Below, one piece after another: positions 19,674 to 28,095 of a stretch of 64,000 nucleotides of DNA. The position numbers were made by a program, and so were the translations under genes. Origin of the DNA: Amycolatopsis bullii. Its GTDB lineage: Bacteria; Actinomycetota; Actinomycetes; Mycobacteriales; Pseudonocardiaceae. Within the stretch, counting starts at the first letter, position 1. Every line of letters begins with the position of its first letter. Location of the stretch: NCBI RefSeq assembly GCF_014654205.1, contig NZ_BNAW01000020.1:79265-143264 (forward strand). The letters run 5' to 3'. Under the pieces are notes generated by a model. That model was not told where the DNA came from. It worked only from the letters and a program-made list of their open reading frames with translations, and ran no database searches.

Positions 19674-20072
19674 ATGTCCCAGGGGAACATCGGTGTACCT
19701 GTCCAGGTCACCGAGATCGATCCGGAGAAACTCGACGTCTGCACGGTGCTGGAGGTCATCAACCGGATCAGCGGCAAGTGGGCGATCGGCATCCTGCTGG
19801 AGGCCATCCGGGGCCCGGTGCGGTTCACCGAGCTGGAGCGCGCGGTCGAAGGGATCAGCCGCCGGATGCTGACGCTGACCCTGCGCAACCTGGAGCGTGA
19901 CGGCCTGCTGGTCCGCACCATCTACCCGACCGTCCCGCCGCGCGTGGAGTATGAAGCCACGGCGATGGCGAAGGAGCTCTACCAGTCGCTGAACGGCCTG
20001 CTCGGCTGGGCGGAGCAGCACCGCGACGACATCGCCGCCGCCCGCGTCGCCTACGACACCCAAGCAAGCTGA
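19674..20072 (+). CDS. HxlR family winged-helix regulator
   Basis: 132 residues. The DUF24/HxlR pattern is clear: LDVCTVLEVINRISGKWAIGIL, RFTELERAVEGISRRMLTLTLRNLERDGLLVR, and VPPRVEYEATAMAKEL. The Cys23 just before the first helix is in the position of the redox- or electrophile-sensing Cys of YodB/HypR-type members. It is divergent from the MFS exporter, which it probably represses. TAAGGAGG precedes the ATG. Confidence 0.92.
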   Translation: MSQGNIGVPVQVTEIDPEKLDVCTVLEVINRISGKWAIGILLEAIRGPVRFTELERAVEGISRRMLTLTLRNLERDGLLVRTIYPTVPPRVEYEATAMAKELYQSLNGLLGWAEQHRDDIAAARVAYDTQAS

Positions 20073-20075
20073 ACA

Positions 20076-20111
20076 CCAAGAGGGCACTTTCACGTGAAAG
20101 TGCCCTCTTGG
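20076..20111. terminator. Perfect 36-bp palindrome, bidirectional terminator
   Basis: Two 18-bp complementary arms meet at CAC/GTG (20093/20094) directly after the HxlR stop and before the convergent symporter gene. It would form a long hairpin on either strand. The inner part repeats GGGCACT...AGTGCCC, the arms of the putative operator at 19610-19632. Confidence 0.8.
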
Positions 20112-20205
20112 GCAGAACGTGGAACGGGCCGCGGTGCGAGGTCGGGGAGACTCGCACCGCGGCCCGCGGTGGCTCGTGCTCAGCGGGGGCGTGAGCACGA
20201 ACGTG

Positions 20206-21549
20206 TTACTTGGCGGCGACTTCCTCGGGCTCGGGCTGCCGCTCCTCGTCGATCAACGTGGCTTCGTCGAACGGCGCGGTCCCGGCGAACACCCGTTCGG
20301 CCTGGTCGCGGTCGAACTCCTTCGTCCAGTTTCCGATGAGGACGGTCGCGACGGCGTTGCCGGCGAAGTTGGTCAGCGCGCGGGCCTCGGACATGAACCG
20401 GTCGATGCCGAGGATGAAGCCGACGCCGTTGACCAGTTCCGGCCGGTGCGACTGCAGGCCGCTGGCCAGGGTCGCGATGCCGGAACCGCTGACCCCCGCG
20501 GCCCCCTTCGACGCGATGATCATGAACACGAGCAGGCCGATCTGCGCGCCGATCGACAGCGGCTCGTCCTGCGCCGCGGCGATGAACAGCGTCGCCATGG
20601 TCAGGTAGATCGCCGTGCCGTCCAGGTTGAACGAGTACCCGGTGGGCACGGTGATGCCGACGACCGACTTGCCGACCCCGAGGTGCTCCATCTTCGCGAT
20701 CAGCCGCGGCAGCGCCGATTCCGACGACGACGTCGAGAGGATCAGCAGGAACTCGCGGCCGAGGTAGCGCAGCAGGTGCCAGATGTTCACCCGGGCGCCG
20801 AGCCACAGCACCAGGCCGAGGATGACGAACACGAACACCAGGCAGGTCGCGTAGAAGCCGATCATGATCACCGCGAGGCTCTTCAGCGCGGCCCAGCCGG
20901 TCGCGCCGACCACGGCCGCGATCGCGCCGAACGCGCCGATCGGCGCGGCCCACATGATCATCGCCAGGACCCGGAAGACCAGGCGCTGGATGTGCTCGAC
21001 CCCGCGCAGGATCGGCGCGCCCTTCGGACCCAGCTTCTGCAGCGCGAAGCCGACGAGCAGCGCGACGAGCAGCGTCTGCAGGACCTGGCCTTCGGTGAAG
21101 GCGGACACGAACGTCTTCGGGATGATGTGGAGCAGGAAGTCGACCGGCCCTTCGGAGCCGGTGGCGGACTTCTGGACGCTCTTCACGTCGGCCGGGTTGA
21201 GATGCAGCCCCTCGCCCGGGTGCAGCAGGTTGCCGACGACCAGGCCGATGGCGAGCGCGAAGGTCGACATCACGATGAAGTAGACCAGCGCCATGATGCC
21301 GACCTTGCCGACCTTCGCCGCCTTGGCGACCGAGCCGACACCGATCACGATGGTGCAGAAGATGATCGGCGAGATCATCATCTTGATCAGGTTGACGAAC
21401 CCGTCGCCCAGCGGCTTGAGGCCCTTGGCGAAACCGGGGAAGAGAAAGCCCACCAGGATTCCGAGCAGGACCGCGACGATCACGGCCAGGTACAGGTAGT
21501 GGGTCTTGTCGCGGCGGCGCGGCGCCGCGTCGGGGGTCGGTGTAGGCAC
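20206..21549 (-). CDS. dctA: C4-dicarboxylate/H+(Na+) symporter, DctA/GltP family
   Basis: 447 residues with eight membrane helices and two re-entrant loops. The substrate-site motifs are present: SSSESALPRL (serine-rich re-entrant loop), GYSFNLDGTAIYLTM (TM7 NxDGT) and SKGAAGVSGSGIATL. It should import succinate, fumarate, malate or aspartate. GTG start at 21549 with GGAGG upstream. It is divergent from a CitA/CitB-type two-component system that probably controls it, so dctA is a better name than gltP. Confidence 0.92.
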   Translation of the reverse strand: MPTPTPDAAPRRRDKTHYLYLAVIVAVLLGILVGFLFPGFAKGLKPLGDGFVNLIKMMISPIIFCTIVIGVGSVAKAAKVGKVGIMALVYFIVMSTFALAIGLVVGNLLHPGEGLHLNPADVKSVQKSATGSEGPVDFLLHIIPKTFVSAFTEGQVLQTLLVALLVGFALQKLGPKGAPILRGVEHIQRLVFRVLAMIMWAAPIGAFGAIAAVVGATGWAALKSLAVIMIGFYATCLVFVFVILGLVLWLGARVNIWHLLRYLGREFLLILSTSSSESALPRLIAKMEHLGVGKSVVGITVPTGYSFNLDGTAIYLTMATLFIAAAQDEPLSIGAQIGLLVFMIIASKGAAGVSGSGIATLASGLQSHRPELVNGVGFILGIDRFMSEARALTNFAGNAVATVLIGNWTKEFDRDQAERVFAGTAPFDEATLIDEERQPEPEEVAAK

Positions 21550-21705
21550 CGTTGCCTCCAGCTAGGGGTGTTCGGGTTGCGGCACACTGTAGGCCGAGTC
21601 CGGTGATCCGGCTCACTTGTGTTCATTGAGTTCGTGTGATGATCGCACCGTCCCGTTCGGACAGCCGCCCGCGCGGTGTGCTGGTATGAGGAGGTGCCCC
21701 CGACC

Positions 21706-23280
21706 GTGCGGTCCCGTTGGAGCCTGGCGCGCCAGCTGCTCGTGCTGCAGCTGGCGGTGCTCTGCGTGCTGGCCGGCGCCGGGATCACCTTCGCCTGGCT
21801 GGACGCGCGGCACGCGGTCGAGCAGAACGCCGAGGACCAGGTGAGCGCGATCGCCCGGACCGTCGCCGACGCGCCGACCGTCGTCGCCGCGGTGACCACG
21901 CCGAACCCGAGCGCCACGCTGCAGCCGTTCGCGCTGCGCGTGCAGGACGACACCGACGTCGACTTCATCACGATCATGAGCCCCGACGGGATCCGCTACA
22001 CCCACCCGACCCCGGCGCTGATCGGGCAGCGCTACATCGGGACCATCGCCCAGGCCCAGCAGGGCCACGACCACACCGAGACCTACACCGGCTCGCTCGG
22101 CCCGTCGGTGCGCACGGTCGTGCCGGTGTTCGACGCCGGCCACCGGGTCGTCGCGCTGGTCGCGGTCGGGATCAAGGTCGCGGCGATCTCGGCCGAGCTG
22201 CGCGAACGGCTGTGGCCGCTGTTCGGCGTGGCGGGCGCGGTCCTGCTGGTCGGGGCGCTGGGCGGCTGGCTGATCAGCGCCCGGTTGCGGCGCCAGACCC
22301 GGGGCGTCGCGCCGGACGAGCTGAGCAACCTCTTCGAGTACCACGAGGCCGTGCTGCATTCGGTCCGCGAAGGCGTGCTGCTCGTCGGCCGCGACGGGCG
22401 GATCGGCCTCTGCAACGACGGCGCCCGCACGCTCCTCGGCATCGACACCGACCCGGTCGGCCGTGACCTGGCGACGCTGGGCCTGCCGGACGGGCTGGCC
22501 GAGGCGTTCACGTCGGCGGAGAACCGGGCGGAGGAACTGCACCTGACGGACTCCCGCGTGCTGCTGGTCAGCACGAACGCCGTCCGCTCGGGCGGGCGTG
22601 CGCAGGGCACCGTCGTCGTCCTGCGCGACCACACGGAACTGCAGTCGCTGACCGGCGAGCTGACCACCGCCCGCGGCCTCGCCGAGGCGCTGCGGTCGCA
22701 GGCGCACGAGGCGGCGAACCGGCTGCACACGGTCGTTTCCCTCGTGGAGATCGGCAAACCCGAGCAGGCCGTCGAGTTCGCCACGGCGGAGCTGGCGTTC
22801 GCCCAGGAGCTGACCGACCGGGTCGTCGGTGCCGTGGCCGAGCCGGTGCTCGCCGCGCTGCTGCTGGGCAAGGCGGCCGAGGCGAGCGAGCGCGGGGTCG
22901 AGCTGACGGTCACCCCGGACACCGTCATCGACGACGTCTCGCTCGGGATCGAGGCCCGGGACCTGGTGACCATCCTCGGGAACCTGATCGACAACGGCCT
23001 CGACGCGGCCGTGCGCGGCACCGGGCACCCGAAGGTCGTCGTCACCGCCCGCTCCGACGAGGACGGCCTGCTGCTGCGCGTGGCCGACAACGGCCCCGGC
23101 GTGCCCGAGGACGCCGACGTGTTCCGGCGTGGGTGGTCGACGAAGGCGGAGGACGGCCACGGGCTCGGTCTCGCGCTCGTCGGGCAGGCGGTGCGCCGCT
23201 ACGGCGGCACGGTCGACATCGGACGGGACGAGGGCGCGGTGTTCACCGTGCGGCTGCCGCGGCAGGCGGTGGCCCGGTGA
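21706..23280 (+). CDS. CitA/DcuS-type sensor histidine kinase
   Basis: 524 residues: TM1 (about 10-31), an extracytoplasmic PAS-like sensor (about 35-165, DFITIMSPDGIRYTHP), TM2 (about 171-192), a cytoplasmic PAS (about 213-310), and a DcuS-type kinase core with H334 in SQAHEAANRLHTVVSL. ATP-site motifs are NLIDNGLDA, VADNGPGVP and GHGLGLALVGQAV. The GTG at 21706 follows GAGGAGG; an upstream in-frame ATG at 21676 is less likely. It overlaps the response regulator by GTGA and is divergent from the dicarboxylate symporter, so C4-dicarboxylates or citrate are the likely signal. Confidence 0.93.
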   Translation: MRSRWSLARQLLVLQLAVLCVLAGAGITFAWLDARHAVEQNAEDQVSAIARTVADAPTVVAAVTTPNPSATLQPFALRVQDDTDVDFITIMSPDGIRYTHPTPALIGQRYIGTIAQAQQGHDHTETYTGSLGPSVRTVVPVFDAGHRVVALVAVGIKVAAISAELRERLWPLFGVAGAVLLVGALGGWLISARLRRQTRGVAPDELSNLFEYHEAVLHSVREGVLLVGRDGRIGLCNDGARTLLGIDTDPVGRDLATLGLPDGLAEAFTSAENRAEELHLTDSRVLLVSTNAVRSGGRAQGTVVVLRDHTELQSLTGELTTARGLAEALRSQAHEAANRLHTVVSLVEIGKPEQAVEFATAELAFAQELTDRVVGAVAEPVLAALLLGKAAEASERGVELTVTPDTVIDDVSLGIEARDLVTILGNLIDNGLDAAVRGTGHPKVVVTARSDEDGLLLRVADNGPGVPEDADVFRRGWSTKAEDGHGLGLALVGQAVRRYGGTVDIGRDEGAVFTVRLPRQAVAR

Positions 23281-23945
23281 TCCGCGTGCTGGTCGTCGAG
23301 GACGAGCCGGTGGCCGCCGAGGCCCACCGCGTGTACGTCGAGCGGCTCCCCGGGTTCGCCGTGGCCGGCGTGGTCCACTCCGGCGGCGAGGCACTGCGGT
23401 TCTGCGAGCGCGAGCCGGTCGACCTGGTGCTGCTGGACTTCTACCTGCCGGACACGCACGGCCTGGCGGTCTGCCGCTCCCTGCGCGCGGCCGGCCTGCC
23501 GATCGACGTCATCGCCGTGACGTCGGCGCGCGACCTCGGCCTGGTGAAGGCGGCGGTGTCGGTCGGGGTGGTGCAGTACCTGCTCAAGCCCTTCACCTTC
23601 GCGACGCTGCGCGAAAAGCTCGAGCGCTACGCGGAATTCCGCGACGCGTCCGGCGAGGTCACCGGGCAGGCCGAGATCGACCGCGCCCTCGGCGCGCTGC
23701 GCACGACCGAGCAGCCGCCGTTGCCCAAGGGGATGAGCGTGCAGACGTTGGAGGCGATCACCGACGCCCTTTCCGGCGCGGCGGAAGGACTTTCCGCGGG
23801 CGCGGCGGCTTCGGCGATCGGTGCCTCCCGCGTGACGGCCCGGAGGTACCTGGAGTACCTGGCGGACAACGGGATGGCCCACCGCGAGCCGCACTACGGC
23901 CAGGTCGGGCGGCCGGAGGTCTGGTACCGCCTGACCCGCGTATAA
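23277..23945 (+). CDS. CitB/DcuR-type response regulator
   Basis: 222 residues. Receiver domain with acidic pocket (VVEDEP), phosphoacceptor D54 (LLDFYLPD), T82-S83 and K104 (YLLKPF). The C-terminal part (SVQTLEAITDALSGA, SAGAAASAIGASRVTARRYLEYL) is the winged helix of the CitB group. The GTG start lies inside the kinase stop (GTGA), so the pair is coupled. Likely activates the divergent dicarboxylate symporter. Confidence 0.93.
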   Translation: MIRVLVVEDEPVAAEAHRVYVERLPGFAVAGVVHSGGEALRFCEREPVDLVLLDFYLPDTHGLAVCRSLRAAGLPIDVIAVTSARDLGLVKAAVSVGVVQYLLKPFTFATLREKLERYAEFRDASGEVTGQAEIDRALGALRTTEQPPLPKGMSVQTLEAITDALSGAAEGLSAGAAASAIGASRVTARRYLEYLADNGMAHREPHYGQVGRPEVWYRLTRV

Positions 23946-24038
23946 CGACCTATACGTCGCGGCAAACGACTTCTGGCGGTTCCCGTGCCGCTTTCGGTGC
24001 GGTAGACCGGGAAGATCACCGACCAGGGGAGTGCCGCC

Positions 24039-25787
24039 ATGCGGAAGTGGGCCGGGTTCGTCGCAGCGTTCGTGCTTGCCCTGGGGACGGCCGCCCCGGC
24101 GCAGGCGGCAGAGCCCACGGCCACCGTCACCGAGGTGCAGGTCACCGGACCGGTCGCCCAGCGGTTCAACCTCGTCGTGCTCGGGGACGGCTACACCGCC
24201 GCCGAACAGCCGAAGTTCTTCGCCGACGTCGAGCGGCACGTCAGCACCCTGTGGTCGCTCGAGCCGTTCAAGTCCTACCGCAGCTACTTCAACGTCTACG
24301 CCGTCTCGATCGCCTCGCCCGAGTCCGGTGTGGACTGTGACCCCGGCCTCGACGCGCCGAAGCGGGACACCCCGCTGGACATGGGGTTCTGGGGCGGCTG
24401 CAACCCACAGAGCGTCCAGCGGCTGCTGACCGTCGACGACGCGGCCGCCCAGCGGTACGCCGATCTCGTGCCCGGCACGACCCGCGCGAACCGTCAGATC
24501 CTCGCGCTGGGCAACAGCGCCACGTACGGCGGAGCGGGCGGCACCTACGCGACGGCGTCCGGCGGGAACGCCCTGTCCGCGCTGATCTCGCCGCACGAGC
24601 TCGGCCATTCCCTCGGCGGCCTCGACGACGAGTATGACTACTACGCCCGCAACGTCCCCGGCGGCGCATACGAAGGAGGCGAGCCCGACTCCGTCCACCA
24701 CACTTTGCTCACCGAGCCGCAGATGCGTGCCCAGCACGCGAAGTGGTGGCGCTGGCTGGGCGAGCCGAGCGAGTCCGGTGGCCGGATCGGCCGTTTCGAA
24801 GGCGGCCTGTACACCCAGACCGGGGTCTGGCGGCCGAGCGAGCACTCGATGATGAAGACGCTCGGGTACGCGTTCGACCAGGTCGGCCGCGAGCGGATGA
24901 CGCAGCGGATCGCGGCGAAGGTCCCGCTCATCGCGGGTGGCACCCCGGCGGGGACGGTCGGCGCCGACCGTGTCGTGTGGGTGCGGCCGATGCACCCGGT
25001 GAGCCACCGGCTGGACATCCGCTGGACCCTCGACGGCGTGGTGCTGCCCGGCCGCGAGGCGGTCGACCTGCGGTCCGCGCACGTCCGGCCCGGCCGCCAC
25101 ACGCTGACGGCCACGGTGACCGACCCGACGCCGTTCGTCCGCGACCCGGCGGTCCGGCCCTCCGCGACCCGCACCTGGACGGTCGACACGTCGGTGGTCA
25201 CGCCCCCGGCGAGTGGCCCGGCGGTGGTGGCCTCGACGCCGACTTCGCGCCCGGTCGGCGGCCACGACGTGGTGTACGTCGAGACCGGCGAGCCGACCGG
25301 CTCGATCCCGCAGGTCCGGTGGATGCTCGACGGCCGCTTCGCCGGAACGGGCCCCGACTTCGCCCTCGACGCACCCCGCGGCTCCCACCGGCTCACGGCG
25401 ACAACCGGCGGCACGACGGTGACGTGGACGGTGGACGCAACCGGTCCGGCGACGACAGCGGAGCTGCCCCCGGGAACCGTGTACCACGGTTCGTTCACGA
25501 TGCGGCTGTCATCGCCCGACGGAATGCCGGAGTTCCGCGTCGACGGCGACGGCTGGCACAAGTACTACGGCTGGCCGACGGACCCGAACGCGCCGTACCT
25601 GTTCACGCCGCGGGGCACGGAGATCGACGGGCTGGCGTACGGCAACCTCGGCGACGGCGGGCTGACGGTGTCGCCGTTCTCGGAGCGCAAGCCGGGGTAT
25701 GGCAAGCACCGGATCGAGTACCGGTCCATCGATGCGGCGGGCAACGTGGGCCTCACGAAGTCGGTCACGGTGACGCTGCTGCCGTAA
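24039..25787 (+). CDS. Secreted peptidase M64-type metalloprotease
   Basis: 582 residues with a Sec signal ending APAQA-A at about residue 23. The zinc site HELGHSLGGLDDEY (H186, E187, H190) fits family M64 (IgA peptidase), as do FNLVVLGDGYTAAEQPKFFAD and HSMMKTLGYAFDQVGRERM. After the catalytic domain come repeated Ig-like modules (about 310-480) and a C-terminal beta domain. Role: extracellular protein degradation. ATG at 24039. It follows the two-component genes by 93 bp; no functional link is obvious. Confidence 0.88.
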   Translation: MRKWAGFVAAFVLALGTAAPAQAAEPTATVTEVQVTGPVAQRFNLVVLGDGYTAAEQPKFFADVERHVSTLWSLEPFKSYRSYFNVYAVSIASPESGVDCDPGLDAPKRDTPLDMGFWGGCNPQSVQRLLTVDDAAAQRYADLVPGTTRANRQILALGNSATYGGAGGTYATASGGNALSALISPHELGHSLGGLDDEYDYYARNVPGGAYEGGEPDSVHHTLLTEPQMRAQHAKWWRWLGEPSESGGRIGRFEGGLYTQTGVWRPSEHSMMKTLGYAFDQVGRERMTQRIAAKVPLIAGGTPAGTVGADRVVWVRPMHPVSHRLDIRWTLDGVVLPGREAVDLRSAHVRPGRHTLTATVTDPTPFVRDPAVRPSATRTWTVDTSVVTPPASGPAVVASTPTSRPVGGHDVVYVETGEPTGSIPQVRWMLDGRFAGTGPDFALDAPRGSHRLTATTGGTTVTWTVDATGPATTAELPPGTVYHGSFTMRLSSPDGMPEFRVDGDGWHKYYGWPTDPNAPYLFTPRGTEIDGLAYGNLGDGGLTVSPFSERKPGYGKHRIEYRSIDAAGNVGLTKSVTVTLLP

Positions 25788-25830
25788 ATCGGTCGCCGGG
25801 TGCGGCCGCGGGCTTGTAAGGTCCGCGGCC
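25785..25830 (+). promoter_or_regulatory. Probable promoter of the erm leader transcript
   Basis: TAAGGT (25817-25822) is a -10 element placing the transcription start at about the A of the leader ATG (25831). The -35 position is GC-rich and poor, and an AT patch (TAAAT, 25785-25789) lies just upstream of it. A weak -35 with AT-rich sequence before it is the pattern I recall for WhiB7-activated resistance promoters; this remains inference. Confidence 0.4.
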
Positions 25831-25890
25831 ATGGGAACTTTGTGGATGCTCGCCTGCGGGCGAAAGATTCAGCGTGACCGCCGCGCCTGA
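25831..25890 (+). CDS. Putative 19-residue leader peptide of erm
   Basis: ATG 25831 to TGA 25888-25890 encodes MGTLWMLACGRKIQRDRRA. It appears to be leaderless, since the -10 element ends 8 bp upstream. It sits at the head of a 168-nt leader whose hairpins can pair in alternative ways, the arrangement of macrolide-inducible erm genes, in which drug-stalled ribosomes on a leader peptide change mRNA folding. The sequence does not match the classical IFVI leader. Confidence 0.45.
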   Translation: MGTLWMLACGRKIQRDRRA

Positions 25891-25990
25891 CGGCGCGCAC
25901 CGCTGACGATCGCGCCGTACTTCCGGATGCCCCGGCACCCGGAGGCGGTCGAGTGACCATCCCCGGGTGCTCCATTCCGCAAGTCTGGAG
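25882..25990 (+). promoter_or_regulatory. Putative translational attenuator of erm
   Basis: Stem A (25882-25887 with 25892-25897) and stem B (25891-25897 with 25911-25917) share GGCGCG and exclude each other. Stem C pairs GCACCCGG (25935-25942) with CCGGGTGC (25963-25970). CTCCA (25970-25974) can pair with TGGAG (25986-25990), masking the ribosome binding site. Stem A overlaps the leader stop codon. Folding was read by eye only. Confidence 0.45.
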
Positions 25991-25998
25991 TGCCTCCC

Positions 25999-26730
25999 TT
26001 GTCCCGCTCCGTCCATGGCGGCCGCCATGAGCTCGGCCAGAACTTCCTCCGCCACCTCCCGACCGTCGACACGATCGTCCGGCTCGTGCGCCGGACCGAA
26101 GGCCCGATCCTCGAGATCGGCGCCGGCGATGGCGCGATCACCCGGCAGCTCGCGGCGCTCGGCCGTGACGTCCGGGCCGTCGACCTCGACGAGCACCGCG
26201 TACGCCGGCTGCGCCGCCGGCTGCCGTCGGTGTCCGTGGTGCAGGGCGATGCCCTGCGGATCCCGCTGGACCGGCCGGTCGTCGTCGGCAACCTGCCGTT
26301 CCACCTCACCACCCCGATCCTGCGGCGGCTGCTCACCGACGGCAGCTGGAGCGAGGCGATCCTCCTCACCCAGTGGGAGGTGGCCCGCAAAAGCGCGGGC
26401 GTCGGCGGCCACACCATGCTGACCGCCCAGACCGCGCCCTGGTTCGGCTTCGCCCTGCACGGCCGCGTCCCGGCCGACGCCTTCCGGCCGAAACCCGGCG
26501 TCGACGGCGGACTCCTGACCATCGTCCGGCGGCGTGAACCGCTCGTCGACCCGGCCGAGCGCGCGGACTACGAACAGTTCGTCCGCGCGGTCTTCACCGG
26601 ACGCGGCCGCGGGATCGGTGAGATTCTCCCGAAACGACGGCGCGCCGCCCTGAAGGACGCCGGGATCCCGCCGTCGGCGCTGCCCCGCGACCTCAGCCCC
26701 AGCCAGTGGGCGGCACTGTGGCACGGTTAG
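25999..26730 (+). CDS. erm: 23S rRNA (adenine-N6)-methyltransferase, Erm family
   Basis: 243 residues. GQNFL at 13-17, the SAM loop LEIGAGDGAI (41-45), acidic VDLDEH, GDAL and the catalytic NLPFHLTTPIL (NLPF, 98-101) define the KsgA/Erm fold. The Arg-rich C-terminus and absence of KsgA-type C-terminal features favour Erm, giving macrolide-lincosamide-streptogramin B resistance by methylating A2058. The TTG at 25999 has GGAG 8 nt upstream; the GTG at 25990 overlaps that site and is the alternative. The 3' end overlaps the convergent GH20 gene by 4 bp. Confidence 0.88.
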   Translation: MSRSVHGGRHELGQNFLRHLPTVDTIVRLVRRTEGPILEIGAGDGAITRQLAALGRDVRAVDLDEHRVRRLRRRLPSVSVVQGDALRIPLDRPVVVGNLPFHLTTPILRRLLTDGSWSEAILLTQWEVARKSAGVGGHTMLTAQTAPWFGFALHGRVPADAFRPKPGVDGGLLTIVRRREPLVDPAERADYEQFVRAVFTGRGRGIGEILPKRRRAALKDAGIPPSALPRDLSPSQWAALWHG

Positions 26731-28094
26731 CGCGGCCGGCCAGGCACCCCGGGCCGGGTCTGCCAGGGGTGCGGCCCGTCCAGCGGCCGGTACTCCACCC
26801 CGAGGGCATCCAGCCGCGGCAGGTGGTGGTCCCGCAGCCGCGGCAGGAACTCCGCGTAGTCCCGCGGCCCGGAACTCCAAGCCACCTCCGCGAACGCCGA
26901 CAGCCGCGGGAAAGCCATGTAGTCCACCCGCCGGACGCTGTCCAGGTGCTCGCTCCACACCTGGGCCTGAACGCCGCGCAGTCGCGGGCCCTCCAGCGCC
27001 GGCGAATACGCGTACACGTCCTCCAGCGTGTGGACCCACCCCACCGGGATCGGCTCGCCGGGATCCGCGGACTGCCGGTGGTCGAGGTAGACGTGCTGCT
27101 CCGGGCACATCACCACGTCGTGCCCCGCCGAAGCCGCCCGCACGCCCGCGTCTTCGTTGCGCCAGGCGCCGATCACCATCGGGGGAAGACCGTCGATGTC
27201 GAGGACCTCGTCCCAGCCCATCGGCGTCCGCCCGCGTGCCACCAGGTGCTCGGCCAGCAGGCGGACGAACTTGCGGTGCTCGTCGGTGGCGCCCGGCGTT
27301 TCGTCGCCGCCCAGGGCGATCACCGGGGACGGGAAGATTTCCAGCAGGTGGTCGAACACCTGCCGGAAGAAGTCCAAAGTGGACGAGCTGGGCGAAAGCA
27401 GCGAAGTGCTGATACCCCAGGAGTCCCAGACTTCGTAGGACGAAGAGTCCCCCAAGGAGGGATAAGCGGCGAGGGCTGCTCGCGCATGCCCCGGAATGTC
27501 GATCTCCGGCACCACCGTGACAGCCCGCGAAGCGGCGTAGGCGACGATCTCCCGCAGGTCGTCACCCGTGTAGAAGCCGCCGTGCGGCCGGCCGTCCTGC
27601 GCGCCCCCGCTGCCGACCATCGACGACGGCCGCCAGCCGCCCACCGAGGTCAGCCGGGGGAACGCCGGGACCTCGAACCGCCAGCCCTGGTCGTCGGTGA
27701 GGTGCAGGTTCAGCACGTTCAGCTTGTGCGCGGCCAGCAGGTCGACGAACCGCAGGACCTCCGCCTTGGTCCGGAAGTGCCGGGCGACGTCGAGCAGGCA
27801 GCCGCGCCACCCGAACCGCGGGTGGTCCTCGACGACCCCGCAGGGCAGCGACGACGGTGTGAACCCGGCCGCCCGGAACGCGGCCGGGCCCGCCAGCTGC
27901 CGCACCGTCTCCCGCCCGTAGACCTCCCCGGCGGCGTCCGCGACCTCCAGAACGACACCGGACGGGGAAATCGTGAGCCGGTACCCCTCCGGCGGCAGCG
28001 AAGCGGTCCGGACGTCCACTGTGGACGGCCACGGGCAGGAACCCGGCGCGGAGGTCACCGAGACCGGACGGGGGAGCAGGGTGTCGAAAGCCAT
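26727..28094 (-). CDS. Beta-N-acetylhexosaminidase, GH20
   Basis: 455 residues, no signal peptide, so probably cytoplasmic. GH20 features: an N-terminal alpha/beta domain, then the barrel with RGCLLDVARHF, KLNVLNLHLTDDQGWR, VPEIDIPGHARAAL and the catalytic pair in ALGGDETPG (D264-E265). It should split chitobiose or chitobionic acid to N-acetylglucosamine units. It is the last gene of the transcript containing the sugar ABC transporter, matching the dasABC-dasD order known from Streptomyces. Confidence 0.93.
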   Translation of the reverse strand: MAFDTLLPRPVSVTSAPGSCPWPSTVDVRTASLPPEGYRLTISPSGVVLEVADAAGEVYGRETVRQLAGPAAFRAAGFTPSSLPCGVVEDHPRFGWRGCLLDVARHFRTKAEVLRFVDLLAAHKLNVLNLHLTDDQGWRFEVPAFPRLTSVGGWRPSSMVGSGGAQDGRPHGGFYTGDDLREIVAYAASRAVTVVPEIDIPGHARAALAAYPSLGDSSSYEVWDSWGISTSLLSPSSSTLDFFRQVFDHLLEIFPSPVIALGGDETPGATDEHRKFVRLLAEHLVARGRTPMGWDEVLDIDGLPPMVIGAWRNEDAGVRAASAGHDVVMCPEQHVYLDHRQSADPGEPIPVGWVHTLEDVYAYSPALEGPRLRGVQAQVWSEHLDSVRRVDYMAFPRLSAFAEVAWSSGPRDYAEFLPRLRDHHLPRLDALGVEYRPLDGPHPWQTRPGVPGRPR

Positions 28095-28095
28095 G

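Noticed and set aside
25999..26730. Housekeeping 16S dimethyltransferase KsgA
   Set aside because: Catalytic NLPF motif, Arg-rich C-terminus, leader structure and isolated position fit a resistance Erm better than KsgA.
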